DNA of 64,000 bases, taken from NCBI RefSeq assembly GCF_963678635.1, contig NC_087070.1:14201840-14265839 (forward strand). Reading direction: 5' to 3'. The translations under genes were made by a program, and so were the position numbers. This document shows, in pieces, positions 1 through 9,602 of the stretch. The notes under the pieces were generated by a model. It searched no databases. It was not told where the DNA came from and worked only from the letters and a program-made list of their open reading frames with translations. How positions within the stretch are numbered: position 1 is the stretch's first letter; every line of letters starts with the position of its first letter. This DNA is from Symsagittifera roscoffensis. Taxonomy: Eukaryota; Xenacoelomorpha; Acoela; Convolutidae.

Positions 1-361
1 GGTCTTGGGACGTTAGTCTTGGGACGTTGGTCTTGGGACGTTAGCCTTGGGCCATTGGTCTTGGGACGCTGGTCTAAAGGTACCAACGAGAAGTACTGGG
101 ACAACGCTGAACGGTCTTGGGACGGTAAAGAGAAAGTCTTGGAACAGCATTAGGAAGGGGGTACTACAAAAGTAATAGGTTAGGTTGAAGCACCAAGTAT
201 AACAACACGTTCCCTATCCTAACCTAACACGAAAAGAGCTTACAAGAGTTCAAGAAAAATTGTTTTTAGCGAATTATTAATTTCTTTTTCCTTGGAGTTT
301 TTAAACCTTAGAATAAAATTTTTGTAGATAATAATATTGTAAATAATAACAATTGTAAATA
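1..361 (+). other. 3' end of copy A leader / 5' UTR
   Basis: No gene. This is the end of the noncoding leader before gag. It contains a short tandem repeat at the window edge (annotated separately) and a 9-bp inverted repeat, TAGGTTAGG near 177-185 against CCTAACCTA near 217-225, with a loop of about 30 nt. It turns AT-rich just before the first ATG at 362. The 5' LTR and primer-binding site lie outside the window. Confidence 0.6.
2..71 (+). repeat. 14-bp tandem repeat, 5 units
   Basis: Five head-to-tail units of gtcttgggacgttR start at 2, 16, 30, 44 and 58. Units 1-3 are nearly identical and units 4-5 are diverged. A looser variant continues near 112-140. The array is cut by the window edge, so its true length is unknown. 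It lies in the retrotransposon leader. Confidence 0.85.
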
Positions 362-3300
362 ATGAGGCGGAGCAGGGTACCGGTAGCTGAAAAAAGATCG
401 ACCGAAGCAAGGTATAGTTCGTCGCTACGCAAAGCAACACCAATGGGTCCGAAGATAACAAAGAAGAACTTTTCAGTTAACATGGTCAGCACAAGGAGTA
501 CAGCGGAGAACAGGGCGAAAGAGGGCACGGAAAGGGAGAGAGTAGAACCCACCATCGAGATTGATCTAGAGACACCCGATCAAAGTGTGGATGAAACAGG
601 GAAGATGGCGACAGAGTCAACTCCAATGCCCAATACAGAGGAACCGAACCAGAAACCCATAGAGTTCTCACCGATAGATGACGCGGAAGATGCAATAGGC
701 AACATCGAAGAAACGGTGAAAGAAGACTCTCAAGTAAAGAGGACATCTTTTACGGAAAAATTGGGAATAATGTTCGGAATAAAAACGAGAGAAAACGTGA
801 CTGAAGAGCCAAAAGCAGAAAGAGCACGAACATTTGGTACAGTGAGCACGAAAGCGACAGAAACCGGCCAGAATGAGGAACAAGCTAAAGCAGAGGCTAT
901 GGCCGAAGAGAAACCCACGGCTGACCATGAAGAGACTACCATTGAGCTGGGCGATTTGTTGGCGAAATTAGATCAGATCGACAAAAGACTTAAGAACAGT
1001 GAAGAAGACAGAGAGGTGATAAAAAAGGAGATAAGATACAACAAGCACGAGTATCTAGACAGTTATTTTAACCTAGCTAAAGCAACAGAGGAGAGACTCA
1101 AGGAAATGTCAGACAAGGTAGAGGCCACCAATGAAGAACGAGAAAAGAACATCAAAACAGACATGCAACAGTTGAAGAACCGATATGATGATGTTAACAG
1201 CCAATTAGGGAGCCTGGAAAGGAGAATGGACACAATGAGCAAGAGTCAAGCAGAGAGTTCGTGTGCAATACAGGCGAAGTTGGATGCAATCTTGAGAGGT
1301 TCTACACCACAAGAGAGACCGGCAGCGGATCGTACGCAAGGCACCAGAGTTGATTTTGTAGAACCACAAAGAAACAAACGGCAATCGACACCGTTGCCCA
1401 TACCCAGGGATGCGATAAGCATAGCACCAACAGCTGCGAAAACAATAATGAAGAGTGGAACGTCGAACACGACGACTGGTCCGGGAGATTCAACAGCCAA
1501 CAGCAACTCAGGACCGGATGCTATGACATGGGCCAGCACTTGGGAGATGATGAACAGGACTCTAGAGGCCTTCGCCACGAGGAACACTGACTCGAGCGAC
1601 AGGAGAGAGGGAAAGTCAAGAAAAACATTCAAGAAGCCAAAAGAATTCAAAGATGACTCCGATGGATGCATTGACACTTGGGTGGAAGTGATGAGACTAC
1701 ATCTAGAGCAAGATAACTTGAGTGACGAAAGACAAGCGTGCACAGCCATACTCAGCAATTTAGAAGGCACTGCATTAAAGTGTGTGGTTGCAAAGAAAGA
1801 AGAAGAACGCGACACCGCGGACAAAATCTTTGAAATACTGTTGAACAGATTCGGCTCAGGCATGAAGGGTCATCAAGCGATGATGCGATTTGAAAAAAGG
1901 AGACAGAGGGACGACGAGTCAATAGATCGGTTCCTAGATGACCTCGAGAGCTTGAGAAGGAGGAGTGACCCAGAGGAGTCGACAAACAGACGGAACTTTA
2001 GCATTGCCTCGAAGTTCATTGATGGGGTGAAAAGTGATGACTTAAGGACAATGTTAGCAACATACTACACGTTGTCGAAGGACAGCGCACCCACCCCAGA
2101 AGAAATGAGACAGAAATCAAGAGAATACATGCTGATGAAACCTAAGAAATACTCATATTCTGAAAACAGGAACACGCAAGGGGGAAGCCAACCCCAGAGG
2201 TCATCATGGTACAAACCTAGAGATGATATGGATAAGCGCAGATCATGCGCGAACTGCGGGTCAGCGGATCATCATGTGGCTGACTGCACAACGTACAAAC
2301 AAGGCATGAAGAGCCTAGGTTATGCACCGGATGAGGAGGACATGAGTCAGATGGAGGAACACGAGTACTATAATGGCTTAATCATCAAGATAGGCGCCAG
2401 ATGTTTTTTCTGTAACCAGGAGGGGCACTTCAGAATGGATTGTCCCTTGTTCTGGGAAGCGGTCAAGGACCAGAATCACCCAAAACATAAGTTGGCATTA
2501 GCGGCGGTGCAGAATCAGCGGAACAGGCAAAACGAGTTCGAATCTAGGAACTTAGGGGCACCAAACACCGAATTGCCGACGAAGACAGTGAAAGCTGTAA
2601 CATATGTTAGCGGTGCGTTAGAGTCCGCGGCCGGGAGCTCTCTAGAGATAAATTATGAGAGAGCGGCGACGGAAGCAATTGCCAAAGTGAAACAAGATCT
2701 GGCTGCGAAAGAAATAGAGCAACGACTAAAGTTGGAGATCGAGAGACAGAATTTTAACGAAGCATTAACCGGAACGAACGTAGTACCAGAGGCTAGAACG
2801 GGCTCAACAAAGAACGGGAATTGTAACACCGTGAAAATGGTGACAGGTAAACCCTTTGGAATATCGAAAATCGGAGCAAGAATAATGTCGATAATCACAG
2901 TGGGCGGCCACGAGGTGACTAGAAACTTGAGCGAGCCGAGCGACCAGACGTTAATGCACATTGACGTGTATGCAGACTACTTGAGTGGAATAAGTCCACG
3001 AACTACTTCTAGAGCGCTCAGGGCACTACTCACGAGAGGGGGCAGCAAGTCGGTACGTGTTGATAACAGATACACTGAAGCTTACGGTCCACACGAGGTT
3101 ATGCTAAACATAGATGGAATCAACATCTATACCAAGACGATGATAACATGCGACGAAGACCTGATTGGACAAATCTATGTAGGGAAGGAGGAATTGAAAG
3201 TAAGATCGATTGGACACTGTGCTATGCTTGAAGAAGATGCAATGCACATCGGAACTGAAGCAGACGTGACAGGGCACGTGTTGGACATAAGTGGAAAGAA

Positions 3301-6300
3301 GACTCAGTTACGTGGGTTACTTGACACGGGAGCGGTCTTGAGTGTCATACCAATTGAGACTTGGGAGCGAATGGGCTTCAACAAAGATGATTTGATAGAC
3401 TCGAGAATACGGCTGTCAGCTGCGAACAAAGGGGCCCTTCGGGTGCTAGGCAGGACGCCGATAATAGCCCTCAATTTGGGAGAACGTAACCTGTGGATGA
3501 GCTTCATCGTGGTAGAAAACCTGGATGAATCTGACCAATTCATTTTGGGCAGAGACTTCATCAGGAATTTCGACGTAACGATTGATCTAAATAATGCAAT
3601 GTTCAGGATACGGAACCCGGATAGGAGGTACGCAATCAAACCGGTAAATTTAATAATGGCAAATGAAAACAAAGCACCGGTATTCTTGAGTAGGAGAGTG
3701 AGGCTAAAAGCTAATGAAGCAGCAATCGTGAGCTTGAGGATGAAAAACTACAATGAACTAAGTGACAATAAGCAAGTATGTATAGTTCCAAACCCTAATA
3801 GTCAAAGTGCTGCTGTTTTAGGAAGATCATTTTCGATAACGAAGAGTGGTCTCTGCGTCAGTGTCTTGTTGAATACCCTTGACATACCGATCACGATACA
3901 GAGAGGGAGGAAACTGGGATATGCTTTGCCGGTTAAAACTCGATATGAAACGATTGAGAACTTAAAACAAAATGAAGTTGTTGATTGTCCCAATCACAGG
4001 GATAAAATTTGTATCTTGAGACGATTGCAAAAAATTAAATATTCTCCAGGCCTAATTAAATCACTTAAGTCAGAAACGGACGATGGGCTGTCGAGCTGTT
4101 CAAACTTTCCAGAGCGACCCACATTAGATGAGATGCAGACAGATAAACCGGTTCTGCCGGAGATTGAACATTTGAGGGGCAAACTGAAAGATGAACAGCT
4201 CGAAGCCATCAAAGACGTACTAGAGCGGAACGAAGAAGTTTTCTCGAGGCATAAGGCGGATATCGGGTGTTGTAATTTTGTGGAGCATGAAATAGAACTT
4301 GAGGAAAACGCGGTACCGCACAGGGAGGGGGCGAGGCGTATGACCCCACACAAATCGGACGCGTGTAGAAAAGAAATCGAGACGTTACTAGAGTATGACA
4401 TGATAGAACCATCCAAATCACCGTGGGCGTGTGGAGTAGTGATGGCCAAAAAGAAAGGCGACCAGTTGAGGTTCTGTTGTGACTTTCGATACCTGAACTC
4501 CGTCACGGTGAAGGATGCCTATCCCATACCTAGAATTGATGAAAGCCTCTCGAAGTTAGGTGATGCAAAATTTTTTACGACTCTTGATTTAGGCTCGGCT
4601 TTTTGGCAGGTACCATTAAGGAAACAAGACAGGGACAAGACAGGGTTCGCCTGCGAGTTAGGTCTGTTTCAATGGAAACGGATGCCGTTTGGACTCTGCA
4701 ATGCCACAGCCACGTTTCAACGGCTGATGGCACACGCGCTGATAGGCGTGACGAAGAAGTACGGCAACCTGGTAATGTGCTATGTGGACGACGTGGTAAT
4801 AGCAACGCCAACACTAGAAGACCACATTGAGAGACTTGATGAGGTGTTCGCGTGCATGAAAAGATCGGGGCTGAAGTGCAAACCATCAAAGTGTGAAATA
4901 CTCAAGGACTCAATAAAATATTTGGGCAGGATGGTAGACAAGCACGGCATCAGACCTGACCCAGACGCCGTGGAAGCAGTCCTAACCTGGAAATCACCGA
5001 AGACAGAGCACCAGTTGATGAGCTTCCTGGGCTTCGCTAACTATTACAGGGAGTTCATCAAAGGCTACGCGGACAAGGTATACCCGATGCAACAATTAAT
5101 GAGACACAAGGGCAAGAAGTTCACGTGGAACAACGCAGCAGAAGAGTCATTCCAGAGAATAAAGAAAGAGCTATGTGAGGCACCAGTACTGGGTATGCCG
5201 ACTGAGAAGGGGATGTACGTGCTGGACACAGATGCGTCGGTAGTCGCGATTTCTGGGGTTCTCCATCAAGAACAAGAATGGAATGGGAAGACAGTCTTGA
5301 GACCAATAGCATACGGGAGCAAAGTCCTAAGTGACACAGAAATGAAGTACGGAGCACCGAAAGCAGAGATGTTCGCAGTGGTCACCTTTGTCGAGAAATA
5401 CAGAGCGTACCTAGGCAGTGAACCTTTCAAACTGCGAGTAGATAACCGAGCATTAAGCTGGCTGAAAACGTACTCAATGGACCAGAGCTACATTGGGAGA
5501 TGGATAGTTCGCTTGGACGGATACAACATGATAATTGAACATAGAACGCGAGACAAACATCAAAATGCCGACAGCTTGAGCAAGAAGACGGAGTTCTACG
5601 AGAGACAAGAACAAAGAGAGGCGGACAGACCTGAGATCAAAGATGGTTTCTCCTTTATGGACAAAGAAACATACGACAGTCTTCCACTCACGAGATGGCT
5701 GGACAAATCAGGTAAACCGATTGAAGATCATCCCGAATTGCCAAAAGAGTCTCTTGAAAAGACCATCTTGAAGAAAAGCAGAGGGATTCCGGTAGGAATA
5801 ATGCTCAAGTCCAAAATCGTGAGGGAAACACTCAAGGCAAAAGGTCACGATCTCACCCGGGTAGAGGAGGGAACAGTCCAAATAGATGAAGACTTAATGA
5901 GGTTGCTTGAGAAACTATCGGATGACAAACCCGTGATCCAAGGGAAAAGTCAGGAGGCACCGGAACTAACCATACTTCGGAGAGAAAAAACAGTGAACAA
6001 TACTGACATCTCAAAAGGAATCACCACTGATAGCAAGGAAGTTGTGCGATCACTAGTTGAGAAAATCCCCGAAAAAATTCTGGAGCAAACAAAAGTCAGG
6101 GATAAGAAAGTGACATTCAGAGAAGAAATTGAACACCTGGGATTAGATCAAGAGTCCGGGGAGTGGTCCAGATTCATGGAAGAAGACGAAACCGGAGAAG
6201 GAAAATTGTCCGGGGAGCGTAAAGAATGGGATGAAGACTCGGACGAGAGCAGTGAGGATCAAGACAGTCTATGCATGATACTGGCGGAAGAGAAGATGAG

Positions 6301-9160
6301 ACAGCACGACAGGGAATTACAGACAGATCCATCTTCAGGAACGTACAATCTGGAAATGCAAGAGGTACGCGGTGGAACAGAGCTCGAGAAAATAGCAGTT
6401 TCAAGAAAGCCTCTTAGGGAACTATCGTGCAACTCAAACGTCAGAACGAATCTGGTACCAGAGGACGACATGAAGATCATGAAAAGGATAATATGTGTGA
6501 AACTGAGCGATGACATCCACAATCCTGGTGAGATGAATGGACAGATCATGGCGTTAAAGGAGCACGTTAAGGCGAGATATAGACTGTCTGACCTAATAAG
6601 GGCCCAGAAGAATGACAAAATGACAAGTAACCTCTCCAAATGGATCCATTCTGGAGTCAAGGAGAAGGGGGAACTTGAGGAAGACAGCTACAAGATCTTG
6701 AGCCAGTTCTACAAAGAAAAGAGAGACTTACTTTACCACACAGCGGAAGGGGTGGTAGCGTGCAAGAGAAGAGATGAGGAAAAGATATTACACAAACACA
6801 ACCTCATCATACTACCACAACTGTACCAAACGGAAGTGCTCTTCAGATCACACGACCAAATGGGCCATCAGGGGATAGATAAAGTACAACAAAGGATACT
6901 TCACAGGTTTGACTGGCCGGGAATGAGAAAAGCTTGCGAGAGATGGGTGAATGCCTGCCTAGCATGCCTTCAAGTAAAAGACCCAAGGAAGATGAAGTTT
7001 CCCCTCAAGTCTGTCGAGAGTTCGGAATTCAATGAAGTGGTGCAGATAGACCATCAGAAAATCTGCATGACGGAATCGGGTTATAACCAAATACTAGTTA
7101 TAATAGATCACTTCACCAAGTTGGCGGAAGCAGTTCCGTGCCAGACAGCCTCAGCAGAGGAAACATGTGATCACCTGATAACGCATTGGATATCGCGGTA
7201 TGGTTGCCCAATGACTTTCCAGTCAGACAACGGCAAGGCTTTTGTGGGGGACTTAACAAAAGAATTGATGAAGAGGTCACACATTGCTCAAGCACACTCG
7301 ACGACCTATCATCCACAGACCAATGGGTTGGTAGAAAGACAGAACAGGACACTAGTCAACATGCTCAGGGTGTACTGCTCAAGGTACATGACGGACTGGG
7401 ACAAATACCTGCCACAGGTAGTAGGAGCCTACAATAGTACCCAGCACTCTACAACGGGTATCAGCCCTTTCATGATGTTGACGGGCAGGGAAAGGGCAAT
7501 GCCTCTGACATTCTTCTATCCGGAGTACGAGGGGAAGAGGACGTCGCCTCAAGCGTACGTGAAGGAAGCGATCAAAAGACAACAAGAGCTGAACGAGCTA
7601 TGTCGGAGAAACACGGCACAAGCGCAAACGAGGCAACGCAAGAAATATGACGAAAAGATACTGAGAGCAAAGCCATACGAAGTGGGCCAATACGTGTGGG
7701 TCTTTCAAAACGTCATACCGCCCAAGGGAACAAAGAAACTACTCAAGAAATGGAGAGGACCGTTCATGATTACGGAAGTACATCAACAAGGAAGGTTCTA
7801 TCGCTTGAGTACAGGGCGAGCAGCACATTACGAAAATCTGAAACCTCACGTTCCGTCCCCGGAGGATTGGTGCCTGCCGAAAGACATGGAGGGTCTTGAC
7901 TACCTGGTGGTGGAACCAGCGTGCGAAGTGAATGAGAAAGGCACCAGAGAGAAAAATGATGGTAATGAGAACTTGAGCTTGGACGACAACGAAAAGATAG
8001 AAGTGGAGTCGGATGCAGGTTCATTTGTAGAAGAAGACTGGAACGACCCAGAGCAAAACGAGGTACCGAAGTGGATGGAACCGGATCGACCGACACCACC
8101 GGAAACCAGGACGGGCAATCGTAAACGCACAGGCATGAGGTACAATAGGTACGGGGATGACTTCTTGATCGATAAGATACAGCCAGAAAAGTTAAGCGAG
8201 GAACTACTAGGCGTAGGCGAACTGGAAGCTGGAGAGGAATGGCAAGTGATTGACGATGGTGGACATTATCCGCAGGATGATTACTCGACGCCAGAATTGG
8301 AGACGGACCTCGAGCAGAGTGAAATAGAAAGGAGGGAGAACTCGAACTTGAGGATTCTAGAGTGGATGCGTGATGTCAAGGACGAGAGCCGCGAAGGACA
8401 AAGCATTCAGCAAATCGATGTATCAGCAGCAAGTTACATGAAGACAGAGGACCCTCTTTTCGGATGGACAGCAACAGATAGGCCACTGGACATCCCTAAG
8501 GACAATTCAGACCCGACATCGACGGGGACGTCGATAAATATTTTTGTCCGGGGAGTGGGGGTAGGACTTACCCACACCGAAAATTTGATGATAAAGAAGC
8601 TCAAGGAAGTGAGGGAAACAAGCGGATTGGAACTGGAGGAAGAAGAACCAGAGCCTACCATAGGAAGGAATTTCAAAACGAAATTCGAAATACCCAATGA
8701 ATACTCAGAGAACATCATGATAACGGATAGCGACTTCATCCTGTCAAACAGGACCAGCGCGATCTGCATCACGGCGGACATGAGTTTCAAATCAAGATTG
8801 GAGGCTGACTTCAAAAGAGAGTACCAGAACGTAGAGTTTCTGTTCAGACAGAGGCCAGGACTGGGAGGCATAGCAGCGCTTCCACCGTCAGTGGCACAAG
8901 TCCCGGGCAAATACCTCTGCTTCCTAGTAACGAGAGTCAACGACAGAAACACAATTGATCCCGAACACGTGATATTGGCACTGACAAGACTACGTGACTT
9001 CATGATTGAAAGAGGAATAGTGGAGGTCTCGATGCCGGTGTACGACCCAAACAGGGGCAAACTGAGCTCGAGGGAATTGTATGCTATCCTACATGTGGTC
9101 TTTGCAGAAACCGAGATAATGGTGCATCTTCACAAGAAGTACTACTTGAGCATCGCCTGA
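362..9160 (+). CDS. Gag-Pol polyprotein, Ty3/gypsy, with C-terminal macrodomain-like extension (copy A)
   Basis: One open frame of 2,932 codons with no gag/pol frameshift. Domains in order: charged Gag N-terminus; coiled coil about 194-310; capsid-like region about 427-543; two CCHC zinc knuckles (C629, C632, H637, C642 and C681, C684, H689, C694); aspartic protease with D988 in LLDTGA; RT about 1320-1520 with YVDD at 1474-1477; RNase H about 1615-1735; acidic linker; integrase zinc site H2164, H2169, C2199, C2202; catalytic D2230, D2289, E2325; GPF near 2466; acidic tail about 2500-2720; and a globular C-terminus about 2783-2926. The last part aligns by eye with TARG1/OARD1-type macrodomains. 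All core catalytic residues are present, so the enzymes should be active. ATG 362 is the first in frame, but Met41 (482) starts the MVxTRS motif shared with copies B and D and may be the real start. Confidence 0.9.
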   Translation: MRRSRVPVAEKRSTEARYSSSLRKATPMGPKITKKNFSVNMVSTRSTAENRAKEGTERERVEPTIEIDLETPDQSVDETGKMATESTPMPNTEEPNQKPIEFSPIDDAEDAIGNIEETVKEDSQVKRTSFTEKLGIMFGIKTRENVTEEPKAERARTFGTVSTKATETGQNEEQAKAEAMAEEKPTADHEETTIELGDLLAKLDQIDKRLKNSEEDREVIKKEIRYNKHEYLDSYFNLAKATEERLKEMSDKVEATNEEREKNIKTDMQQLKNRYDDVNSQLGSLERRMDTMSKSQAESSCAIQAKLDAILRGSTPQERPAADRTQGTRVDFVEPQRNKRQSTPLPIPRDAISIAPTAAKTIMKSGTSNTTTGPGDSTANSNSGPDAMTWASTWEMMNRTLEAFATRNTDSSDRREGKSRKTFKKPKEFKDDSDGCIDTWVEVMRLHLEQDNLSDERQACTAILSNLEGTALKCVVAKKEEERDTADKIFEILLNRFGSGMKGHQAMMRFEKRRQRDDESIDRFLDDLESLRRRSDPEESTNRRNFSIASKFIDGVKSDDLRTMLATYYTLSKDSAPTPEEMRQKSREYMLMKPKKYSYSENRNTQGGSQPQRSSWYKPRDDMDKRRSCANCGSADHHVADCTTYKQGMKSLGYAPDEEDMSQMEEHEYYNGLIIKIGARCFFCNQEGHFRMDCPLFWEAVKDQNHPKHKLALAAVQNQRNRQNEFESRNLGAPNTELPTKTVKAVTYVSGALESAAGSSLEINYERAATEAIAKVKQDLAAKEIEQRLKLEIERQNFNEALTGTNVVPEARTGSTKNGNCNTVKMVTGKPFGISKIGARIMSIITVGGHEVTRNLSEPSDQTLMHIDVYADYLSGISPRTTSRALRALLTRGGSKSVRVDNRYTEAYGPHEVMLNIDGINIYTKTMITCDEDLIGQIYVGKEELKVRSIGHCAMLEEDAMHIGTEADVTGHVLDISGKKTQLRGLLDTGAVLSVIPIETWERMGFNKDDLIDSRIRLSAANKGALRVLGRTPIIALNLGERNLWMSFIVVENLDESDQFILGRDFIRNFDVTIDLNNAMFRIRNPDRRYAIKPVNLIMANENKAPVFLSRRVRLKANEAAIVSLRMKNYNELSDNKQVCIVPNPNSQSAAVLGRSFSITKSGLCVSVLLNTLDIPITIQRGRKLGYALPVKTRYETIENLKQNEVVDCPNHRDKICILRRLQKIKYSPGLIKSLKSETDDGLSSCSNFPERPTLDEMQTDKPVLPEIEHLRGKLKDEQLEAIKDVLERNEEVFSRHKADIGCCNFVEHEIELEENAVPHREGARRMTPHKSDACRKEIETLLEYDMIEPSKSPWACGVVMAKKKGDQLRFCCDFRYLNSVTVKDAYPIPRIDESLSKLGDAKFFTTLDLGSAFWQVPLRKQDRDKTGFACELGLFQWKRMPFGLCNATATFQRLMAHALIGVTKKYGNLVMCYVDDVVIATPTLEDHIERLDEVFACMKRSGLKCKPSKCEILKDSIKYLGRMVDKHGIRPDPDAVEAVLTWKSPKTEHQLMSFLGFANYYREFIKGYADKVYPMQQLMRHKGKKFTWNNAAEESFQRIKKELCEAPVLGMPTEKGMYVLDTDASVVAISGVLHQEQEWNGKTVLRPIAYGSKVLSDTEMKYGAPKAEMFAVVTFVEKYRAYLGSEPFKLRVDNRALSWLKTYSMDQSYIGRWIVRLDGYNMIIEHRTRDKHQNADSLSKKTEFYERQEQREADRPEIKDGFSFMDKETYDSLPLTRWLDKSGKPIEDHPELPKESLEKTILKKSRGIPVGIMLKSKIVRETLKAKGHDLTRVEEGTVQIDEDLMRLLEKLSDDKPVIQGKSQEAPELTILRREKTVNNTDISKGITTDSKEVVRSLVEKIPEKILEQTKVRDKKVTFREEIEHLGLDQESGEWSRFMEEDETGEGKLSGERKEWDEDSDESSEDQDSLCMILAEEKMRQHDRELQTDPSSGTYNLEMQEVRGGTELEKIAVSRKPLRELSCNSNVRTNLVPEDDMKIMKRIICVKLSDDIHNPGEMNGQIMALKEHVKARYRLSDLIRAQKNDKMTSNLSKWIHSGVKEKGELEEDSYKILSQFYKEKRDLLYHTAEGVVACKRRDEEKILHKHNLIILPQLYQTEVLFRSHDQMGHQGIDKVQQRILHRFDWPGMRKACERWVNACLACLQVKDPRKMKFPLKSVESSEFNEVVQIDHQKICMTESGYNQILVIIDHFTKLAEAVPCQTASAEETCDHLITHWISRYGCPMTFQSDNGKAFVGDLTKELMKRSHIAQAHSTTYHPQTNGLVERQNRTLVNMLRVYCSRYMTDWDKYLPQVVGAYNSTQHSTTGISPFMMLTGRERAMPLTFFYPEYEGKRTSPQAYVKEAIKRQQELNELCRRNTAQAQTRQRKKYDEKILRAKPYEVGQYVWVFQNVIPPKGTKKLLKKWRGPFMITEVHQQGRFYRLSTGRAAHYENLKPHVPSPEDWCLPKDMEGLDYLVVEPACEVNEKGTREKNDGNENLSLDDNEKIEVESDAGSFVEEDWNDPEQNEVPKWMEPDRPTPPETRTGNRKRTGMRYNRYGDDFLIDKIQPEKLSEELLGVGELEAGEEWQVIDDGGHYPQDDYSTPELETDLEQSEIERRENSNLRILEWMRDVKDESREGQSIQQIDVSAASYMKTEDPLFGWTATDRPLDIPKDNSDPTSTGTSINIFVRGVGVGLTHTENLMIKKLKEVRETSGLELEEEEPEPTIGRNFKTKFEIPNEYSENIMITDSDFILSNRTSAICITADMSFKSRLEADFKREYQNVEFLFRQRPGLGGIAALPPSVAQVPGKYLCFLVTRVNDRNTIDPEHVILALTRLRDFMIERGIVEVSMPVYDPNRGKLSSRELYAILHVVFAETEIMVHLHKKYYLSIA
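1640..2450 (+). other. Gag capsid and CCHC nucleocapsid region of copy A
   Basis: This sub-domain of the polyprotein has the capsid-like helical region starting near FKDDSDGCIDTWVEVM, followed by two zinc knuckles of the form C-x2-C-x4-H-x4-C, at 2246-2287 and 2402-2443. The two knuckles are separated by about 38 residues, an unusually wide spacing. In copy B the first knuckle has lost its second Cys (CANCGS to YANCSS-like) and the second its His, which fits decay. Confidence 0.75.
6154..6164 (+). promoter_or_regulatory. Internal copy of the polypurine-tract sequence (1)
   Basis: GTCCGGGGAGT, identical to the 11 nt that precede each 3' LTR by one base (17925, 40764, and 55550 on the minus strand). 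It sits in the acidic linker between RNase H and integrase and encodes part of ESGEW. It could be a secondary plus-strand priming site or a protein-level repeat. Confidence 0.4.
6208..6217 (+). promoter_or_regulatory. Internal copy of the polypurine-tract sequence (2)
   Basis: GTCCGGGGAG, 54 nt after the first internal copy. It encodes LSGE in the RNase H-integrase linker. Copy B has three of these at exactly 66-nt spacing in the equivalent linker. Confidence 0.4.
8347..9160 (+). other. C-terminal Pol extension with TARG1-like macrodomain
   Basis: Residues about 2783-2926 show the beta-alpha-beta pattern of the small macrodomains of the TARG1/OARD1 and yeast Poa1 type. In order: an ItdsDF start, an AICITADMSFKSRL segment where the family has the Gly-rich first loop, a GGIAALPP segment, the KYLCFLVTR core strand, a helix ending in a VEVSMPVYDPNRGKL segment where the family has the MPRIGCG-type second loop, and a final helix and strand. 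Both ADP-ribose-binding loops have lost their glycines, so binding or hydrolysis is doubtful. Copy B keeps the same C-terminus (about 36369-36605). The domain assignment is my recall of the family, not a search. Confidence 0.6.
8518..8586 (+). promoter_or_regulatory. Hyperconserved block with central polypurine tract and two hairpins
   Basis: This 69-nt block differs from copy B 35957-36025 at only three positions and includes 40 consecutive identical bases (8538-8577), although flanking pol sequence has diverged strongly, also at synonymous sites. It contains hairpin ATCGACG-GGGA-CGTCGAT (8518-8535, a GNRA-type loop), the PPT copy GTCCGGGGAGT (8546-8556) and hairpin GGGTA-GGACT-TACCC (8559-8573). 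The coded peptide is FVRGVGVGLTHT. A nucleic-acid role such as central plus-strand priming, packaging or export is inferred. Confidence 0.65.
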
Positions 9161-9436
9161 GTCGGGTACATGGAGGTATCGAGTCGGGTGTGAGGGAGGA
9201 GTCTTGAGTTAGGTACTGGGGTGCGGCGCAGGTAAGGGGATCTTAAGATGTGATTGGCATGACAATTATCATTTTAAATGAATGATGGTGCTAAAACATA
9301 AAATGTGTCTGCATGTTTTTTAGAAAATTTAAATTGAATCATTTTAGTAGGGCGAAAAGGGGAGGGTTTTTAATCATAAAAGTAATGGGGCTTTCTGGTT
9401 AGGAACATAGCTTGTCGGTCTAAATATCGGGTGTTA

Positions 9437-9443
9437 TTTTCAG
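9437..9443 (+). promoter_or_regulatory. Candidate splice acceptor upstream of ORF2
   Basis: TTTTCAG followed by A matches the nematode 3' splice-site consensus and lies 193 nt before the ORF2 ATG. A similar GTTTCAG is found at 36821-36827 in copy B in the same relative place. Confidence 0.4.
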
Positions 9444-9511
9444 ATTGATTTGTTGATCTCAAATTGACTACTCATCTGTATTTAATCAAAAGAAGAGAAC
9501 GACATCTCAAG

Positions 9512-9602
9512 AAAACTCAAGTTGCTCAGGTAAAACTCAAGTTGCTCAGGTAAAACTCAAGTTGCTCAGGTAAAACTCAAGTTGCTCAGGTAAAACTCAA
9601 GT
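9512..9602 (+). repeat. 20-bp tandem repeat, 4.5 perfect copies
   Basis: The unit aaaactcaagttgctcaggt begins at 9512, 9532, 9552 and 9572, with a partial fifth unit. All copies are identical, so the array is recent or homogenised. Each unit holds CAG|GTAA, a perfect splice-donor match. The string GTTGCTCAGGTAA resembles the end of nematode SL2 (GTTACTCAAG followed by GTAA). Copy B lacks the array. Confidence 0.9.

Noticed and set aside
177-225. Telomere-like TTAGG repeats
   Set aside because: Only two units on each arm of an inverted repeat; not a telomeric array.
1246-1863. 205-codon antisense frame and other long antisense frames within gag-pol and ORF2
   Set aside because: Shadows of the purine-rich coding strand; no motifs, and homologous copies do not preserve them.
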